From NCBI RefSeq assembly GCF_045446075.1, contig NZ_JBJJBQ010000001.1:248001-312000 (forward strand): 64,000 bases of DNA. The letters are read 5' to 3'. Of the stretch, positions 1 to 8,138 are shown piece after piece (within the stretch, counting starts at the first letter, position 1; each line of letters begins with the position of its first letter). A program made the position numbers and the translations under genes. The stretch comes from Flavisericum labens (GTDB taxonomy: Bacteria; Bacteroidota; Bacteroidia; Flavobacteriales; Flavobacteriaceae). The notes under the pieces are model-generated. The model was not told the DNA's origin. It saw only the letters and a program-made list of their open reading frames with translations, and made no database searches.

Positions 1-1208
1 AAGACACCAAGTTGGTGCATTTTATCGGAAAAGACAATATCGTGTTTCACTGTATTATTTTCCCAACGATGCTAAAGGCTGAAGGTAGTTACATTTTACC
101 CGATAACGTGCCAGCTAATGAGTTTTTAAACTTGGAAGGCAATAAACTTTCAACCTCAAAAAATTGGGCGGTTTGGTTGCCCGAATATTTAAAGGAATTT
201 CCTGGCCAGCAAGATGTGTTGCGTTATGTGTTAACCGCTAATGCACCAGAAACAAAGGATAACGATTTTACTTGGAAAGATTTTCAAGCCAGAAATAACA
301 ATGAGTTGGTGGCCATTTTCGGTAACTTTATAAATCGGGTGTTGGTTTTAACCAACAAATATTACAACGGTATTGTGCCAGAACCTTCGGAATTATCCCA
401 AGTTGATGAAGAAACTTTAGCTGCGGTTAAAGCCTATCCTGATGTTATTGCCAGTTCTATTGAACGCTACCGTTTTAGGGAAGCCGGACAAGAATTGATG
501 AATTTAGCCCGTTTGGGAAACAAATACCTGGCAGATGCCGAACCTTGGAAAGTGATAAAAACTGATGAGGTTCGCACACAAACTATCATGTACATAGCAC
601 TTCAAATATCCAGTGCATTGGCCACTTTAAGCGAACCGTTTTTGCCTTTTACATCTAAAAAGCTAAAGTCAATCTTGAATGTCACATCGAGTGGGGTTGA
701 GATGTCCTGGAACGACGTAAGCACCCAAGAAGTCTTACTTCTTGCAGGACACCAAATAGGAAAAGCAGAATTGCTATTCTCTAAAATTGAAGACGAAACC
801 ATTCAAAAACAATTGGATAAATTAGAAGCTAGTAAAAAAGCTAACGAAGCAGCCAACAAAGTGGTTGAGCCACAAAAGGAAAGGATTACATTTGAAGATT
901 TCACTAAACTAGATATTCGTGTAGGCACAATTCTAGAAGCCGAAAAAATGCCGAAAACAAAAAAGCTATTGGTGTTAAAAGTGGACACCGGTATTGATGT
1001 TAGAACTATCGTTTCTGGCATTGCAGAAAGTTTTACGGTCGAAGAGGTGGTGGGTAAAAAAGTCACCGTTTTAGTGAATTTGGCGCCAAGAAAACTGCGT
1101 GGTGTTGAAAGTGAAGGTATGATTTTAATGACCGAAAGCGCCGATGGTAAATTGGTTTTTGTTAATCCTGATGATACAAATGTATCTAATGGATTGCAGG
1201 TGAGTTAA
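1..1208 (+). CDS. metG: Methionyl-tRNA synthetase, C-terminal part (5' end outside window)
   Basis: Charges tRNA(Met) with methionine in the cytosol. The reading frame is already open at base 3 and reads DTKLVHFIGKDN, the conserved stretch of the class I catalytic domain, so the true start lies upstream of the window; about 401 codons are visible. The KMSKS-type signature appears as KLSTS about 48 codons in. It is followed by the helical anticodon-binding domain, and from about codon 295 by an EMAP-II/Trbp111-like tRNA-binding domain (FTKLDIRVGTILEAEKMPKT) that runs to the end. That appended domain is the long, dimeric MetG form usual in Bacteroidota. The frame is intact to its TAA stop. Identification is secure; only the N-terminal half, including the HIGH motif, is missing from view. 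Confidence 0.97.
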   Translation, partial: DTKLVHFIGKDNIVFHCIIFPTMLKAEGSYILPDNVPANEFLNLEGNKLSTSKNWAVWLPEYLKEFPGQQDVLRYVLTANAPETKDNDFTWKDFQARNNNELVAIFGNFINRVLVLTNKYYNGIVPEPSELSQVDEETLAAVKAYPDVIASSIERYRFREAGQELMNLARLGNKYLADAEPWKVIKTDEVRTQTIMYIALQISSALATLSEPFLPFTSKKLKSILNVTSSGVEMSWNDVSTQEVLLLAGHQIGKAELLFSKIEDETIQKQLDKLEASKKANEAANKVVEPQKERITFEDFTKLDIRVGTILEAEKMPKTKKLLVLKVDTGIDVRTIVSGIAESFTVEEVVGKKVTVLVNLAPRKLRGVESEGMILMTESADGKLVFVNPDDTNVSNGLQVS

Positions 1209-1445
1209 ACATTATTTTTCCTTTTTTTCCGGGTAAAAAAACAAGGTTCTTTGTTAATTCCTTGTTAAATCCATTTTTACAAACATGCAAATATAATCAT
1301 GTGTAATATCTTGTTATTGAGTGTGTTAAAATGGTTTTGTCTATAAGATTTTATGGCTTTTGAGTTAATGTTTTGTTTGTCGCCACATCTTTTAATGCAG
1401 TCCAATTCGTATATTAGGGTAAGCATATTAATTAAAAACTAACAC

Positions 1446-1916
1446 ATGAAAAAGTTACTTTTATTATTTATTTCAATTAGTGTCTTGTCTTGCGGAACTT
1501 CAAAAACGGTTCGCGCATCCAAAAAGGTCATTAAGGGTAATTGGGTATTAAACAATATTAATTACAGTGAGGCGGGTACTTACAACGTTACCCTTTTAAA
1601 CGATGCTTCAAAAGCTTGTTTTGAAGGCAGCACATGGCAATTCGTGCCTAACAATAATACTGGGATTTACAGTATAAACGACAATAGTTGTTCTGATGGT
1701 GAACGTTACTTTGTTTTCACCATTGATGAGGTTAATGCGGAAACTGGACTTTACGATTTCTTGCTGAAACCTACTAACGAAAAATACAAATCAGAAACCA
1801 ACCAAGGGTTTAGATTGAGTTTAACAGCCTTATCCGATTCTATGATGCAGTGGCAACAAACCCTTTCTGTTCAAGGGCAACCGTTTACTATTACAATGAA
1901 TTTCATCAAGCAATAA
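1446..1916 (+). CDS. Lipocalin-like lipoprotein
   Basis: A 156-residue protein of unknown exact role. The first 16 residues form a type II signal peptide (MKKLLLLFISISVLSC) with the lipid-modified Cys at position 16, so it should be anchored in the envelope. The rest is rich in beta-strand-like segments starting with the IKGNWVLNNI element typical of the lipocalin-like domain that occurs in many flavobacterial lipoproteins. Only 19 nt separate it from the OmpA-like lipoprotein downstream, so the two are probably co-transcribed. The substrate, if any, cannot be told from sequence. Confidence 0.8.
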   Translation: MKKLLLLFISISVLSCGTSKTVRASKKVIKGNWVLNNINYSEAGTYNVTLLNDASKACFEGSTWQFVPNNNTGIYSINDNSCSDGERYFVFTIDEVNAETGLYDFLLKPTNEKYKSETNQGFRLSLTALSDSMMQWQQTLSVQGQPFTITMNFIKQ

Positions 1917-1935
1917 AAAAATAAAATTTAAACAT

Positions 1936-2640
1936 ATGAAAACATATATAAAGAAAACATCAATTGTAGTATTAGCAACTGTGCTGGCCATTAGTTTCAC
2001 TAATTGCAAAGCCGTACAAAACGCAAACAACAAACAAAAAGGAGCGGTTATTGGAGCCACTGGTGGAGCCATTTTAGGAGCCATTATTGGTAACAACGTA
2101 GGCAAAGGTGGCAATGGTGAACTAGGAGCCGTAATTGGCGGTGTAGTTGGTGGCGGTGCTGGTGTCCTGATAGGAAACAAAATGGATAAGCAAGCCCAAA
2201 AAATTGAAGAGGAAATCCCTGGAGCCGAAGTAGAACGTGTTGATAATGGTATTGTTGTTACTTTTGACGAGAGTAGTGGCGTGTATTTCGCAACGGATAA
2301 ATATAATATTAATTCAGCATCGCAAGCTACGTTAAATAAACTCATAGGTGTATTTAAAGAATATCCAGATACCAATATTCTTGTGGTTGGCCATACCGAT
2401 AGCCAGGGCTCAGAAGAATACAATATGACCTTATCAAAAAATAGAGCCTATGCCGTAACCAGTTATCTTTCTAACAATGGTATAAGTAGTGGAAGGTTAA
2501 CTACCAATTGGTTTGGTGAGACACAACCTTTACATGATAATTCGACTGCTGAAGGCCGAGCGAAAAACCGTCGTGTAAATGTGGCGATTCTTCCGAATGA
2601 AAAAATGATTGAAGAAGCCAAGGCACAAGCAGGAAACTAA
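1936..2640 (+). CDS. OmpA-family lipoprotein with glycine-zipper segment
   Basis: A 234-residue outer-membrane lipoprotein that should tie the outer membrane to peptidoglycan. The signal peptide ends at Cys24 (AISFTNC). Residues about 35-85 are a Gly-rich zipper (GAVIGATGGAILGAIIG, then GAVIGGVVGGGAG) that can insert in or pack on a membrane. From about residue 105 the OmpA C-terminal domain follows, with the peptidoglycan-binding signature VGHTDSQGSEEYN and the later NRAYAVTSYL and GRAKNRRVNV elements, including the Asp and Arg that bind diaminopimelate. This YiaD-like arrangement is widespread. It ends at a clear terminator and follows a lipocalin-like lipoprotein gene, which suggests a two-gene envelope operon. 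Confidence 0.92.
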   Translation: MKTYIKKTSIVVLATVLAISFTNCKAVQNANNKQKGAVIGATGGAILGAIIGNNVGKGGNGELGAVIGGVVGGGAGVLIGNKMDKQAQKIEEEIPGAEVERVDNGIVVTFDESSGVYFATDKYNINSASQATLNKLIGVFKEYPDTNILVVGHTDSQGSEEYNMTLSKNRAYAVTSYLSNNGISSGRLTTNWFGETQPLHDNSTAEGRAKNRRVNVAILPNEKMIEEAKAQAGN

Positions 2641-2667
2641 AAAGAAGAAACATTTTATTTTTATGAG

Positions 2668-2701
2668 AAAGCCGTTTTTTTGAATAAAAATGGCTTTTTT
2701 G
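2668..2701 (+). terminator. Intrinsic terminator after the OmpA-like gene
   Basis: A 12-bp inverted repeat (AAAGCCGTTTTT at 2668-2679 and AAAAATGGCTTT at 2686-2697, one G-U pair) with a short loop, followed by a T-run. It lies 28 nt after the OmpA-like stop codon and before the ferritin gene. Confidence 0.85.
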
Positions 2702-2793
2702 TGACGTAAATTTGGTTGAGAACCAATAAAAAATCAACGTGTAGATTCTAAAACAAATTAAGAAATCTGTAACTTTACGTAAAAACGACAATT

Positions 2794-3312
2794 ATGTTAT
2801 CAAAAAAAATAGAAGAGGCTTTAAACAGTCAAATAAGAGTAGAGGCAGAATCATCTCAAATATATTTAGCGATGGCTTGTTGGGCTGAGGTTAAAGGGCT
2901 AGAAGGTGTGGCTAATTTTATGTATGCGCAAAGTGATGAAGAACGCGAACATATGCTAAAATTAGTAAAGTTTGTAAATGAACGTGGTGGACATGCTAAA
3001 ATATCTGAACTAAAAGCGCCAAATGTTACCTTTGAATCGTTTAAAGAAATGTTTGAAAAATTATTTGATCATGAAGTTCTTGTATCTCAAAGCATTAATG
3101 AATTAGTTCATATTTCGCTTCAAGAAAAGGATTATGCAACCCATAACTTTTTACAGTGGTATGTAGCAGAACAAATAGAAGAAGAAGCCGTAGCAAGAAC
3201 TATACTTGATAAAATAAATATGATTGGTGATGATAAAGGTGGATTGTATTTATTCGATAGAGATATTCAAAATTTAACCGTTACCACAGCAGTTCAAGAT
3301 ACTCCTGCGTAA
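2794..3312 (+). CDS. ftnA: Ferritin (FtnA type)
   Basis: Cytosolic iron-storage protein of 172 residues, forming 24-subunit shells that oxidise Fe(II) and store the ferric mineral. The di-iron ferroxidase ligands are in place in the same numbering as E. coli FtnA: Glu17, Tyr24, Glu50, His53, Glu94 and the QIEE stretch with Glu126, Gln127, Glu129 and Glu130. No heme-ligand Met typical of bacterioferritin is evident, so this is a non-heme ferritin. It stands alone between a terminator upstream and a promoter-bearing gap downstream. The C-terminal tail (about residues 160-172) is poorly conserved, as usual. Confidence 0.96.
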   Translation: MLSKKIEEALNSQIRVEAESSQIYLAMACWAEVKGLEGVANFMYAQSDEEREHMLKLVKFVNERGGHAKISELKAPNVTFESFKEMFEKLFDHEVLVSQSINELVHISLQEKDYATHNFLQWYVAEQIEEEAVARTILDKINMIGDDKGGLYLFDRDIQNLTVTTAVQDTPA

Positions 3313-3353
3313 TTTTTAACATTTAATCTTATTTAGATTGAATAAAAATAGTT

Positions 3354-3375
3354 TATTTTTGCGCCTATATTTTTG
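3354..3375 (+). promoter_or_regulatory. Two overlapping-range TAnnTTTG boxes before the small Lys/Cys-rich gene
   Basis: TATTTTTG occurs at 3354-3361 and again at 3368-3375; both match the Bacteroidota -7 box exactly. Neither has a TTTG -33 box at the usual 19-21 nt distance, so the assignment is tentative. A start just after the second box would give a very short leader to the TTG codon at 3392. Confidence 0.3.
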
Positions 3376-3391
3376 AATAGATTATTCTGTT

Positions 3392-3553
3392 TTGGGCAAA
3401 AAGAAGAAAAAAAAGGCCATAAAAAAACTACGCAAACTAGGAATAGAACTTCCTGAAAAAGTTAAAAGTAGTTGCTGTAAAAAGTTTAAAAAAAATGAGA
3501 GCAAGCGTTGTAAAAAATGCCCTTGTTTCGATTTGATTAAAAAAGTGGCTTAA
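3392..3553 (+). CDS. Small Lys- and Cys-rich protein, 53 aa, TTG start
   Basis: A short open frame in the ferritin-tex gap, starting MGKKKKKKAIKKLRKLG with a TTG start and ending in TAA. It holds 20 Lys and five Cys, the Cys arranged as a CC pair (28-29) and a CKKCPC motif (40-45). The frame is closed by a TGA 18 nt upstream of the TTG and contains no ATG, so TTG is the only credible start. The pattern, basic N-terminus plus Cys cluster, suggests a nucleic-acid-binding or metal-binding mini-protein, but the function is unknown. It is followed 28 nt later by a large hairpin that also precedes tex. I regard it as real because the composition is structured and it fills a gene-free gap that has promoter-like boxes. 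Confidence 0.6.
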   Translation: MGKKKKKKAIKKLRKLGIELPEKVKSSCCKKFKKNESKRCKKCPCFDLIKKVA

Positions 3554-3581
3554 TATTTTAAGTAATAGAGCAAAAGTAAAC

Positions 3582-3639
3582 CTGTCTGGTTTTATACGCT
3601 GATGGTATTGTCAGCCTATAAAATTAGACAGTTTTTTTT
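3582..3639 (+). terminator. Long hairpin with T-tract, ending 9 nt before tex
   Basis: A 14-bp outer stem (CTGTCTGGTTTTAT at 3582-3595 with ATAAAATTAGACAG at 3618-3631, two G-U pairs in RNA) encloses an inner 5-bp stem (GCTGA 3598-3602 / TCAGC 3611-3615). Eight T follow directly (3632-3639). It looks like a strong intrinsic terminator for the small gene upstream. Because only 9 nt remain before the tex ATG, it must either be read through (attenuator) or overlap the tex promoter. Confidence 0.8.
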
Positions 3640-3648
3640 AAAATAACC

Positions 3649-5766
3649 ATGATAGATTTCGTTACCACACAAACCCAACTGCCATTACAATCGGTTAAAA
3701 ATACTTTGCAATTATTAAGTGAAGATTGCACCATTCCGTTTATTTCCCGTTATAGAAAAGAGGCCACGGGAAATTTAGATGAGGTTCAAATAGGTGAAAT
3801 AGTAAAATTTAAAGAGCAGTTTGAAGCCCTAAAAAAGCGAAAGAAAGCCATTTTAAAGGCTTTAGAAGAACAAGATGTTTTATCGCCTGATTTAAAATTT
3901 AATATAGAATCGGTCAAAGATTTAACCACGCTCGAAGATTTATACTTACCATACAAGAAAAGTAGAAAAACCAAGGCTGAAAAAGCACGACAAAACGGAT
4001 TGGAGCCATTGGCTAAAATCATCATGGCACAAAATGCCAACGATGTAGAATCCATTGCATATAAATATATAAAAGGTGATGTGCAATCAACAGAAGATGC
4101 TTTAGAAGGTGCACGCCATATTATTGCTGAATGGATTAACGAACGTACCGATATTAGAAACAATATCCGCTATCAGTTGGAACGTTTCGCTATGATTTCC
4201 ACGAAAGTGATAAAAACAAAAAGGGGAGAAGAAAAGGCGCAAAAATTTAAGGATTATTTTGATTGGGAAGAGAATTTAAGCAGAATCCCATCCCATCGGT
4301 TACTGGCCATTTTAAGAGCTGAAAACGAGGGCTTCATTCGTTTGAAAATTGAAATAGATAACGAACGCGTCTTAAACAAAATAGAAAACATAATTATAAA
4401 AAGTAACAATGCGTGTTCAGACCAAATTGAAACCGCTATAAAAGATGCTTATAAACGTCTTTTACTGCCTTCGTTAAGTAATGAGGCCTTACAAGTAGCC
4501 AAAGAAAAAGCCGATGAATCGGCCATTTCCGTATTTGCAAAAAATTTAAAGCAATTACTACTGGGTTCGCCCTTGGGAGAAAAACGGGTTTTGGCTATCG
4601 ACCCCGGATTCCGAACGGGTTGTAAAGTAGTGTGTCTCGATGCCCAAGGCCAATTAAAATATAACGAAACCATTTACCCGCATCCACCAAAAAACGATTC
4701 CACAGGTGCCATAAAAAAGATAAGCTCCCTTTGCGATGCCTATAAAATTGAAGCTATTGCGATTGGTAATGGAACGGCATCAAGAGAGACGGAAGCTTTA
4801 ATCAGAAAAATTCGTTTTAAAAACGATATTCAGGTGTTTGTAGTTAGCGAGGCCGGTGCCAGTATATATTCGGCTTCAAAAATTGCCCGTGAAGAATTTC
4901 CTAATTACGATGTTACGGTGCGCGGTGCAGTTTCTATTGGCAGAAGACTTCAAGACCCCTTGGCCGAACTGGTAAAAATAGATGCTAAATCTATTGGAGT
5001 GGGGCAATACCAGCACGATGTTGACCAAACCAAGTTGCAAAAATCGCTGGGAATGGTAGTTGAAAATTGCGTCAACGCCGTGGGTGTAAACATTAACACC
5101 GCTAGCAAAAGTTTGTTGAGTTACGTTTCGGGAATTGGGACAAAATTGGCAGAAAACGTGTTTAAATACAGAAATGAAAACGGGCCATTTTCAACCAGAA
5201 ATGCTATTAAAAAAGTACCTCGATTGGGCGATAAAGCGTTTGAGCAGGCGGCTGCCTTTTTAAGAATTAAGGATGCTGAAAATCCATTGGACGATTCAGC
5301 CGTACACCCTGAAAGTTATCCAGTTGTAGAAAAAATGGCTAAAGATTTGGGTAAGTCTGTTCAAGATTTAATTGGTAATAAATCACTCCTTCAAAGTATC
5401 GATTTAAAAAGGTATTGTAGTGAATTGGTCGGGTTACCAACGCTTCAGGATATTATAAAAGAACTGGAAAAACCCGGTTTGGATATTCGTGAGCAAGCCA
5501 AGGTTTTTACATTTAACCAAAACATAAAAGCGATTGATGATTTACATGAAGGCCAACTTCTGCCTGGTATTGTAAATAACATCACTAATTTTGGATGCTT
5601 TGTAGATGTAGGCATAAAAGAAAGTGGATTGATTCACGTATCTAATCTATCCGATGGTTTTGTGAAAGATGTTAACGAGCATGTATATTTACACCAACAG
5701 ATTATTGTAAAGGTATTGGACGTCGACATTTCACGAAAGCGCATCCAATTAAAGTTGCATAAATAG
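3649..5766 (+). CDS. tex: Tex, S1-domain RNA-binding transcription accessory protein
   Basis: A 705-residue cytosolic protein of the Tex/Spt6-like family, which binds nucleic acid and affects transcription and stress tolerance. The N-terminal helical region carries TIPFISRYRKEATGNLDEVQ, a Tex hallmark at about residues 27-46. The YqgF/RNase H-like domain begins near residue 312 (KRVLAIDPGFRTGCK), then come helix-hairpin-helix repeats (INTASKSLLSYVSGIG, about residues 481-496) and a C-terminal S1 domain (about residues 637-704, PGIVNNITNFGCFVDVGIKE). Length fits the family. The ATG is placed by alignment with the family N-terminus. A terminator-like hairpin sits immediately upstream, which is unusual and hints at control by attenuation. 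Confidence 0.97.
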   Translation: MIDFVTTQTQLPLQSVKNTLQLLSEDCTIPFISRYRKEATGNLDEVQIGEIVKFKEQFEALKKRKKAILKALEEQDVLSPDLKFNIESVKDLTTLEDLYLPYKKSRKTKAEKARQNGLEPLAKIIMAQNANDVESIAYKYIKGDVQSTEDALEGARHIIAEWINERTDIRNNIRYQLERFAMISTKVIKTKRGEEKAQKFKDYFDWEENLSRIPSHRLLAILRAENEGFIRLKIEIDNERVLNKIENIIIKSNNACSDQIETAIKDAYKRLLLPSLSNEALQVAKEKADESAISVFAKNLKQLLLGSPLGEKRVLAIDPGFRTGCKVVCLDAQGQLKYNETIYPHPPKNDSTGAIKKISSLCDAYKIEAIAIGNGTASRETEALIRKIRFKNDIQVFVVSEAGASIYSASKIAREEFPNYDVTVRGAVSIGRRLQDPLAELVKIDAKSIGVGQYQHDVDQTKLQKSLGMVVENCVNAVGVNINTASKSLLSYVSGIGTKLAENVFKYRNENGPFSTRNAIKKVPRLGDKAFEQAAAFLRIKDAENPLDDSAVHPESYPVVEKMAKDLGKSVQDLIGNKSLLQSIDLKRYCSELVGLPTLQDIIKELEKPGLDIREQAKVFTFNQNIKAIDDLHEGQLLPGIVNNITNFGCFVDVGIKESGLIHVSNLSDGFVKDVNEHVYLHQQIIVKVLDVDISRKRIQLKLHK

Positions 5767-5775
5767 GTGTTATAT

Positions 5776-5804
5776 AAAAAAAGCGCCCAAAATTTTGGAC
5801 GCTT
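5776..5804. terminator. Bidirectional terminator between tex and the TerB-like gene
   Basis: A near-perfect palindrome AAGCGcCCAAAATTTTGGaCGCTT at 5781-5804 (one mismatched pair), preceded by a run of A that becomes the U-tract for minus-strand transcripts. It lies between the convergent tex and TerB-like genes and serves the minus-strand gene best. Confidence 0.75.
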
Positions 5805-5830
5805 AAATTTATATAGTTTTATTGGATATA

Positions 5831-6262
5831 TTATTTGTTCATGTTTTTTATTTGGTCTACAAAAGTATCCAAGTCTGTACCGTTATTTACCAAAGTTAAT
5901 GCTTTGTCCACAATGTATTTTACGTTTACGGCATGAAACCCTAAGCCAACACCTATTTTATTTAAAAGTTTATGCTCTGGGTCACCTTTAATTTGGTCAA
6001 CATGTACCATGCGCACTAAATCATATAAACGTTCTAAACGCCTGTCGTAAGATACTGGTGGGTTAATAGGGTGGGATTTATAATTCTTTAAAATTGATTT
6101 ATAATCCTCTTGGCTAATATCCAAATTACGGGCCAGTCTATCTAAAAACGCTTGTTCGTCAGGAGTAATAATTCCATCATCCATAGCCACACGAACAATC
6201 GCTGCAAAATGACTTTCGTTACGCTTTTTAAACCCACTGTCAAATAAATCTGAAAACGACAT
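5831..6262 (-). CDS. TerB-like domain protein
   Basis: A 143-residue all-helical cytosolic protein. The segment FAAIVRVAMDDGIITPDEQAFLDRL resembles the acidic-loop signature of the TerB/DjlA-N (tellurite-resistance TerB-like) fold, where acidic residues may bind metal. The remainder is two further helices with no catalytic motif. It is transcribed convergently to tex and has no obvious operon partner; dinB lies upstream on the same strand but 178 nt away. No other ter genes are nearby, so a role in tellurite resistance is not implied. The family assignment is good, the biological role unknown. Confidence 0.8.
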   Translation of the reverse strand: MSFSDLFDSGFKKRNESHFAAIVRVAMDDGIITPDEQAFLDRLARNLDISQEDYKSILKNYKSHPINPPVSYDRRLERLYDLVRMVHVDQIKGDPEHKLLNKIGVGLGFHAVNVKYIVDKALTLVNNGTDLDTFVDQIKNMNK

Positions 6263-6440
6263 CTTTCTTTGTTTTATTAGTGGTGCAAACGTACATATTT
6301 TTTTTAAGATATAAATTGAAAATTTTATTTTTTTGGCTGCACCATTAGGCTTGTTTTCTTATGCTGTATTTTTAAACGTCAGGATATTTAATAAATGGTT
6401 TTGCCTAATTTGCTCAACAAGGCGAACCAGTTTCCAAATG

Positions 6441-7541
6441 TTAAAACTCAAACTTGAGTTGCACACTAACACTTTTAGATGGTTGGGGCTTATTAGACTT
6501 TTCAGTGTCAAGGTTAGATAAACTAATACCCAACAGACGCACAGAGTTTTTTAGATGCTCTTGGTATAAAAGTTCTTTTGCGGTTTCCAGTATCATACTG
6601 TTATCTCTGATAAAATAGGGAAGCGTCTTGCTTCTGGTTTGTTGGCTAAAATCGCTGTATTTTATTTTTAATGTTACCGTTTTTCCAGAGACTTGGCCTT
6701 TGGCTAGTCGTCTTGAAACCTCTTTGGCAATGTGCTCCAGTTTTTCAACCATAAACACTTCACTCGATAGATTTTCAGAAAAAGTACGTTCGGCAGCCAA
6801 ACTTTTTCGAATTCGATTTGGTTTTACTTTACTTGTGTGAATACCTCTAACAACGTGGAAATAATATTGTCCAGATTTACCAAAATGTTCATTTAAAAAG
6901 TCTATGGATTTCTGTTTTAAATCCAATCCAGTAAAAATGCCTTTTTGATACATTTTTTCAGCGGTTACTTTGCCAACACCATAAAATTTTCTAATATCCA
7001 ATTCCTCCAAAAATGGAATAACCTCCTCTGGGTTTACGGTTTTTTGTCCGTTAGGTTTGTTGTAATCGCTAGCCACTTTAGCAATAAATTTATTGATAGA
7101 AATACCGGCCGAAGCGGTCAAACCAATCTCATTAAAAATGCGTTCTCGGATTTCTTTTGCTAAGAGCGAAGCACTGGGGTTGCCTTTTTTGTTTTCCGTT
7201 ACGTCTAAATAAGCTTCATCTAGAGAAAGCGGTTCCACCAAGTCGGTGTAATCGTAAAAAATAGCTCTTATCTTTTTTGAAATTTCAGTATATCGGTCAA
7301 AACGAGGCCTCACAAAAATCAAATTAGGACATAATTTAACGGCTAAACTACCAGCCATGGCACTTTTAACACCAAATTTTCTGGCCTCATAACTGGCAGC
7401 GCTAACCACCCCGCGCTTCCCTCCACCACCAACGGCTATAGGTTTGCCTTGGAGGTTGGGTTGGTCCATTTGTTCTACCGATGCGTAAAAGGCATCCATA
7501 TCCACATGAATAATTTTTCTAATTGGTAAATCGGCAGACAT
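6441..7541 (-). CDS. dinB: DNA polymerase IV (Y-family, translesion)
   Basis: A 366-residue Y-family polymerase that copies past damaged bases. Motifs visible: HVDMDAFYASVE (metal-binding Asp14 and, by homology, steric-gate Tyr19) and SLDEAYLD with the catalytic Asp108-Glu109. The palm, fingers and thumb are followed by a helix-hairpin-helix region (RKFYGVGKVTAEKMYQKGI) and the little-finger domain. The C-terminus ends SVQLKFEF, which resembles a beta-clamp-binding peptide of the QLxLF kind. No LexA-type operator was recognised. It is divergent from the CYTH gene with a 117-nt gap. Confidence 0.97.
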   Translation of the reverse strand: MSADLPIRKIIHVDMDAFYASVEQMDQPNLQGKPIAVGGGGKRGVVSAASYEARKFGVKSAMAGSLAVKLCPNLIFVRPRFDRYTEISKKIRAIFYDYTDLVEPLSLDEAYLDVTENKKGNPSASLLAKEIRERIFNEIGLTASAGISINKFIAKVASDYNKPNGQKTVNPEEVIPFLEELDIRKFYGVGKVTAEKMYQKGIFTGLDLKQKSIDFLNEHFGKSGQYYFHVVRGIHTSKVKPNRIRKSLAAERTFSENLSSEVFMVEKLEHIAKEVSRRLAKGQVSGKTVTLKIKYSDFSQQTRSKTLPYFIRDNSMILETAKELLYQEHLKNSVRLLGISLSNLDTEKSNKPQPSKSVSVQLKFEF

Positions 7542-7658
7542 GCTGTAAATTTATAAATTCCTAATGAGGCGGGAATCTATATTTAGTTAAAAGAAAAATA
7601 GGTTATCTTCATTTTTTAAATTGAAGTTAAAAAATAGACAAGTACCGCTTTCTCGGAA

Positions 7659-8138
7659 ATGATTATGATAGAAATAGAACGTAAATTTTTAGTGTCTTCG
7701 GATGCATTTAAGGAAGAAGCCCATAACAAAGTACCCCTTATTCAAGGGTTTTTAAATACACATAAAGAAAGAACGGTTAGGGTACGATTAATGGGCGATT
7801 TGGGATTCTTAACGGTAAAAGGGTTGTCATCAAAGGATGGGTTGTCACGTTTTGAGTGGGAAAAGGAAATTACAGCTAAAGATGCTAAGGAGTTGTTAAA
7901 TCTTTGTGAATCGGGCATCATAGATAAAATACGCTATGAAGTAAAACTAAAAAACCATACTTTTGAGATAGACGAGTTTTTTGGTGAAAATGAAGGGCTG
8001 GTAGTTGCCGAGGTGGAGCTAAACCACGAAAATGAAATCTTTGAAAGGCCAAATTGGCTTGGTGCTGAGGTAACGGGAAACCCGAAATATTATAACGCCC
8101 AATTAAGTAAAAAACCATTTAAAACTTGGAAGCTATGA
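7659..8138 (+). CDS. CYTH-domain protein (triphosphate tunnel metalloenzyme family)
   Basis: A 159-residue single-domain CYTH protein. The family hydrolyses triphosphate compounds such as tripolyphosphate inside a beta-barrel lined with acidic and basic residues. The ExExK signature is EIERK at residues 5-9, and alternating charged strands follow (TVRVRLMGDLGFLTVKG, FEWEKEI, FEIDEFF, VVAEVEL). A second in-frame ATG at 7665 would give the more usual MIEIERKFLV start. The stop overlaps the ATG of the downstream lipoprotein (ATGA), so translation of the two is likely coupled. Substrate is unknown; many short bacterial CYTH proteins are inorganic triphosphatases. Confidence 0.92.
   Translation: MIMIEIERKFLVSSDAFKEEAHNKVPLIQGFLNTHKERTVRVRLMGDLGFLTVKGLSSKDGLSRFEWEKEITAKDAKELLNLCESGIIDKIRYEVKLKNHTFEIDEFFGENEGLVVAEVELNHENEIFERPNWLGAEVTGNPKYYNAQLSKKPFKTWKL

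Noticed and set aside
1830..2423. 197-codon minus-strand frame opposite the OmpA-like gene
   Set aside because: Composition is Pro/Thr-rich from the Gly-zipper codons of the real gene; no independent support.
2770..2777. TAACTTTA as -7 box of ferritin
   Set aside because: It would leave a leader of only about 10 nt and there is no -33 box at the right distance.
5831..6262. Tellurite-resistance function for the TerB-like gene
   Set aside because: No other ter genes occur nearby; the fold alone does not support that role.
6333..6521. 62-codon plus-strand frame across the dinB 3' end
   Set aside because: Overlaps dinB antisense and has no conserved character.
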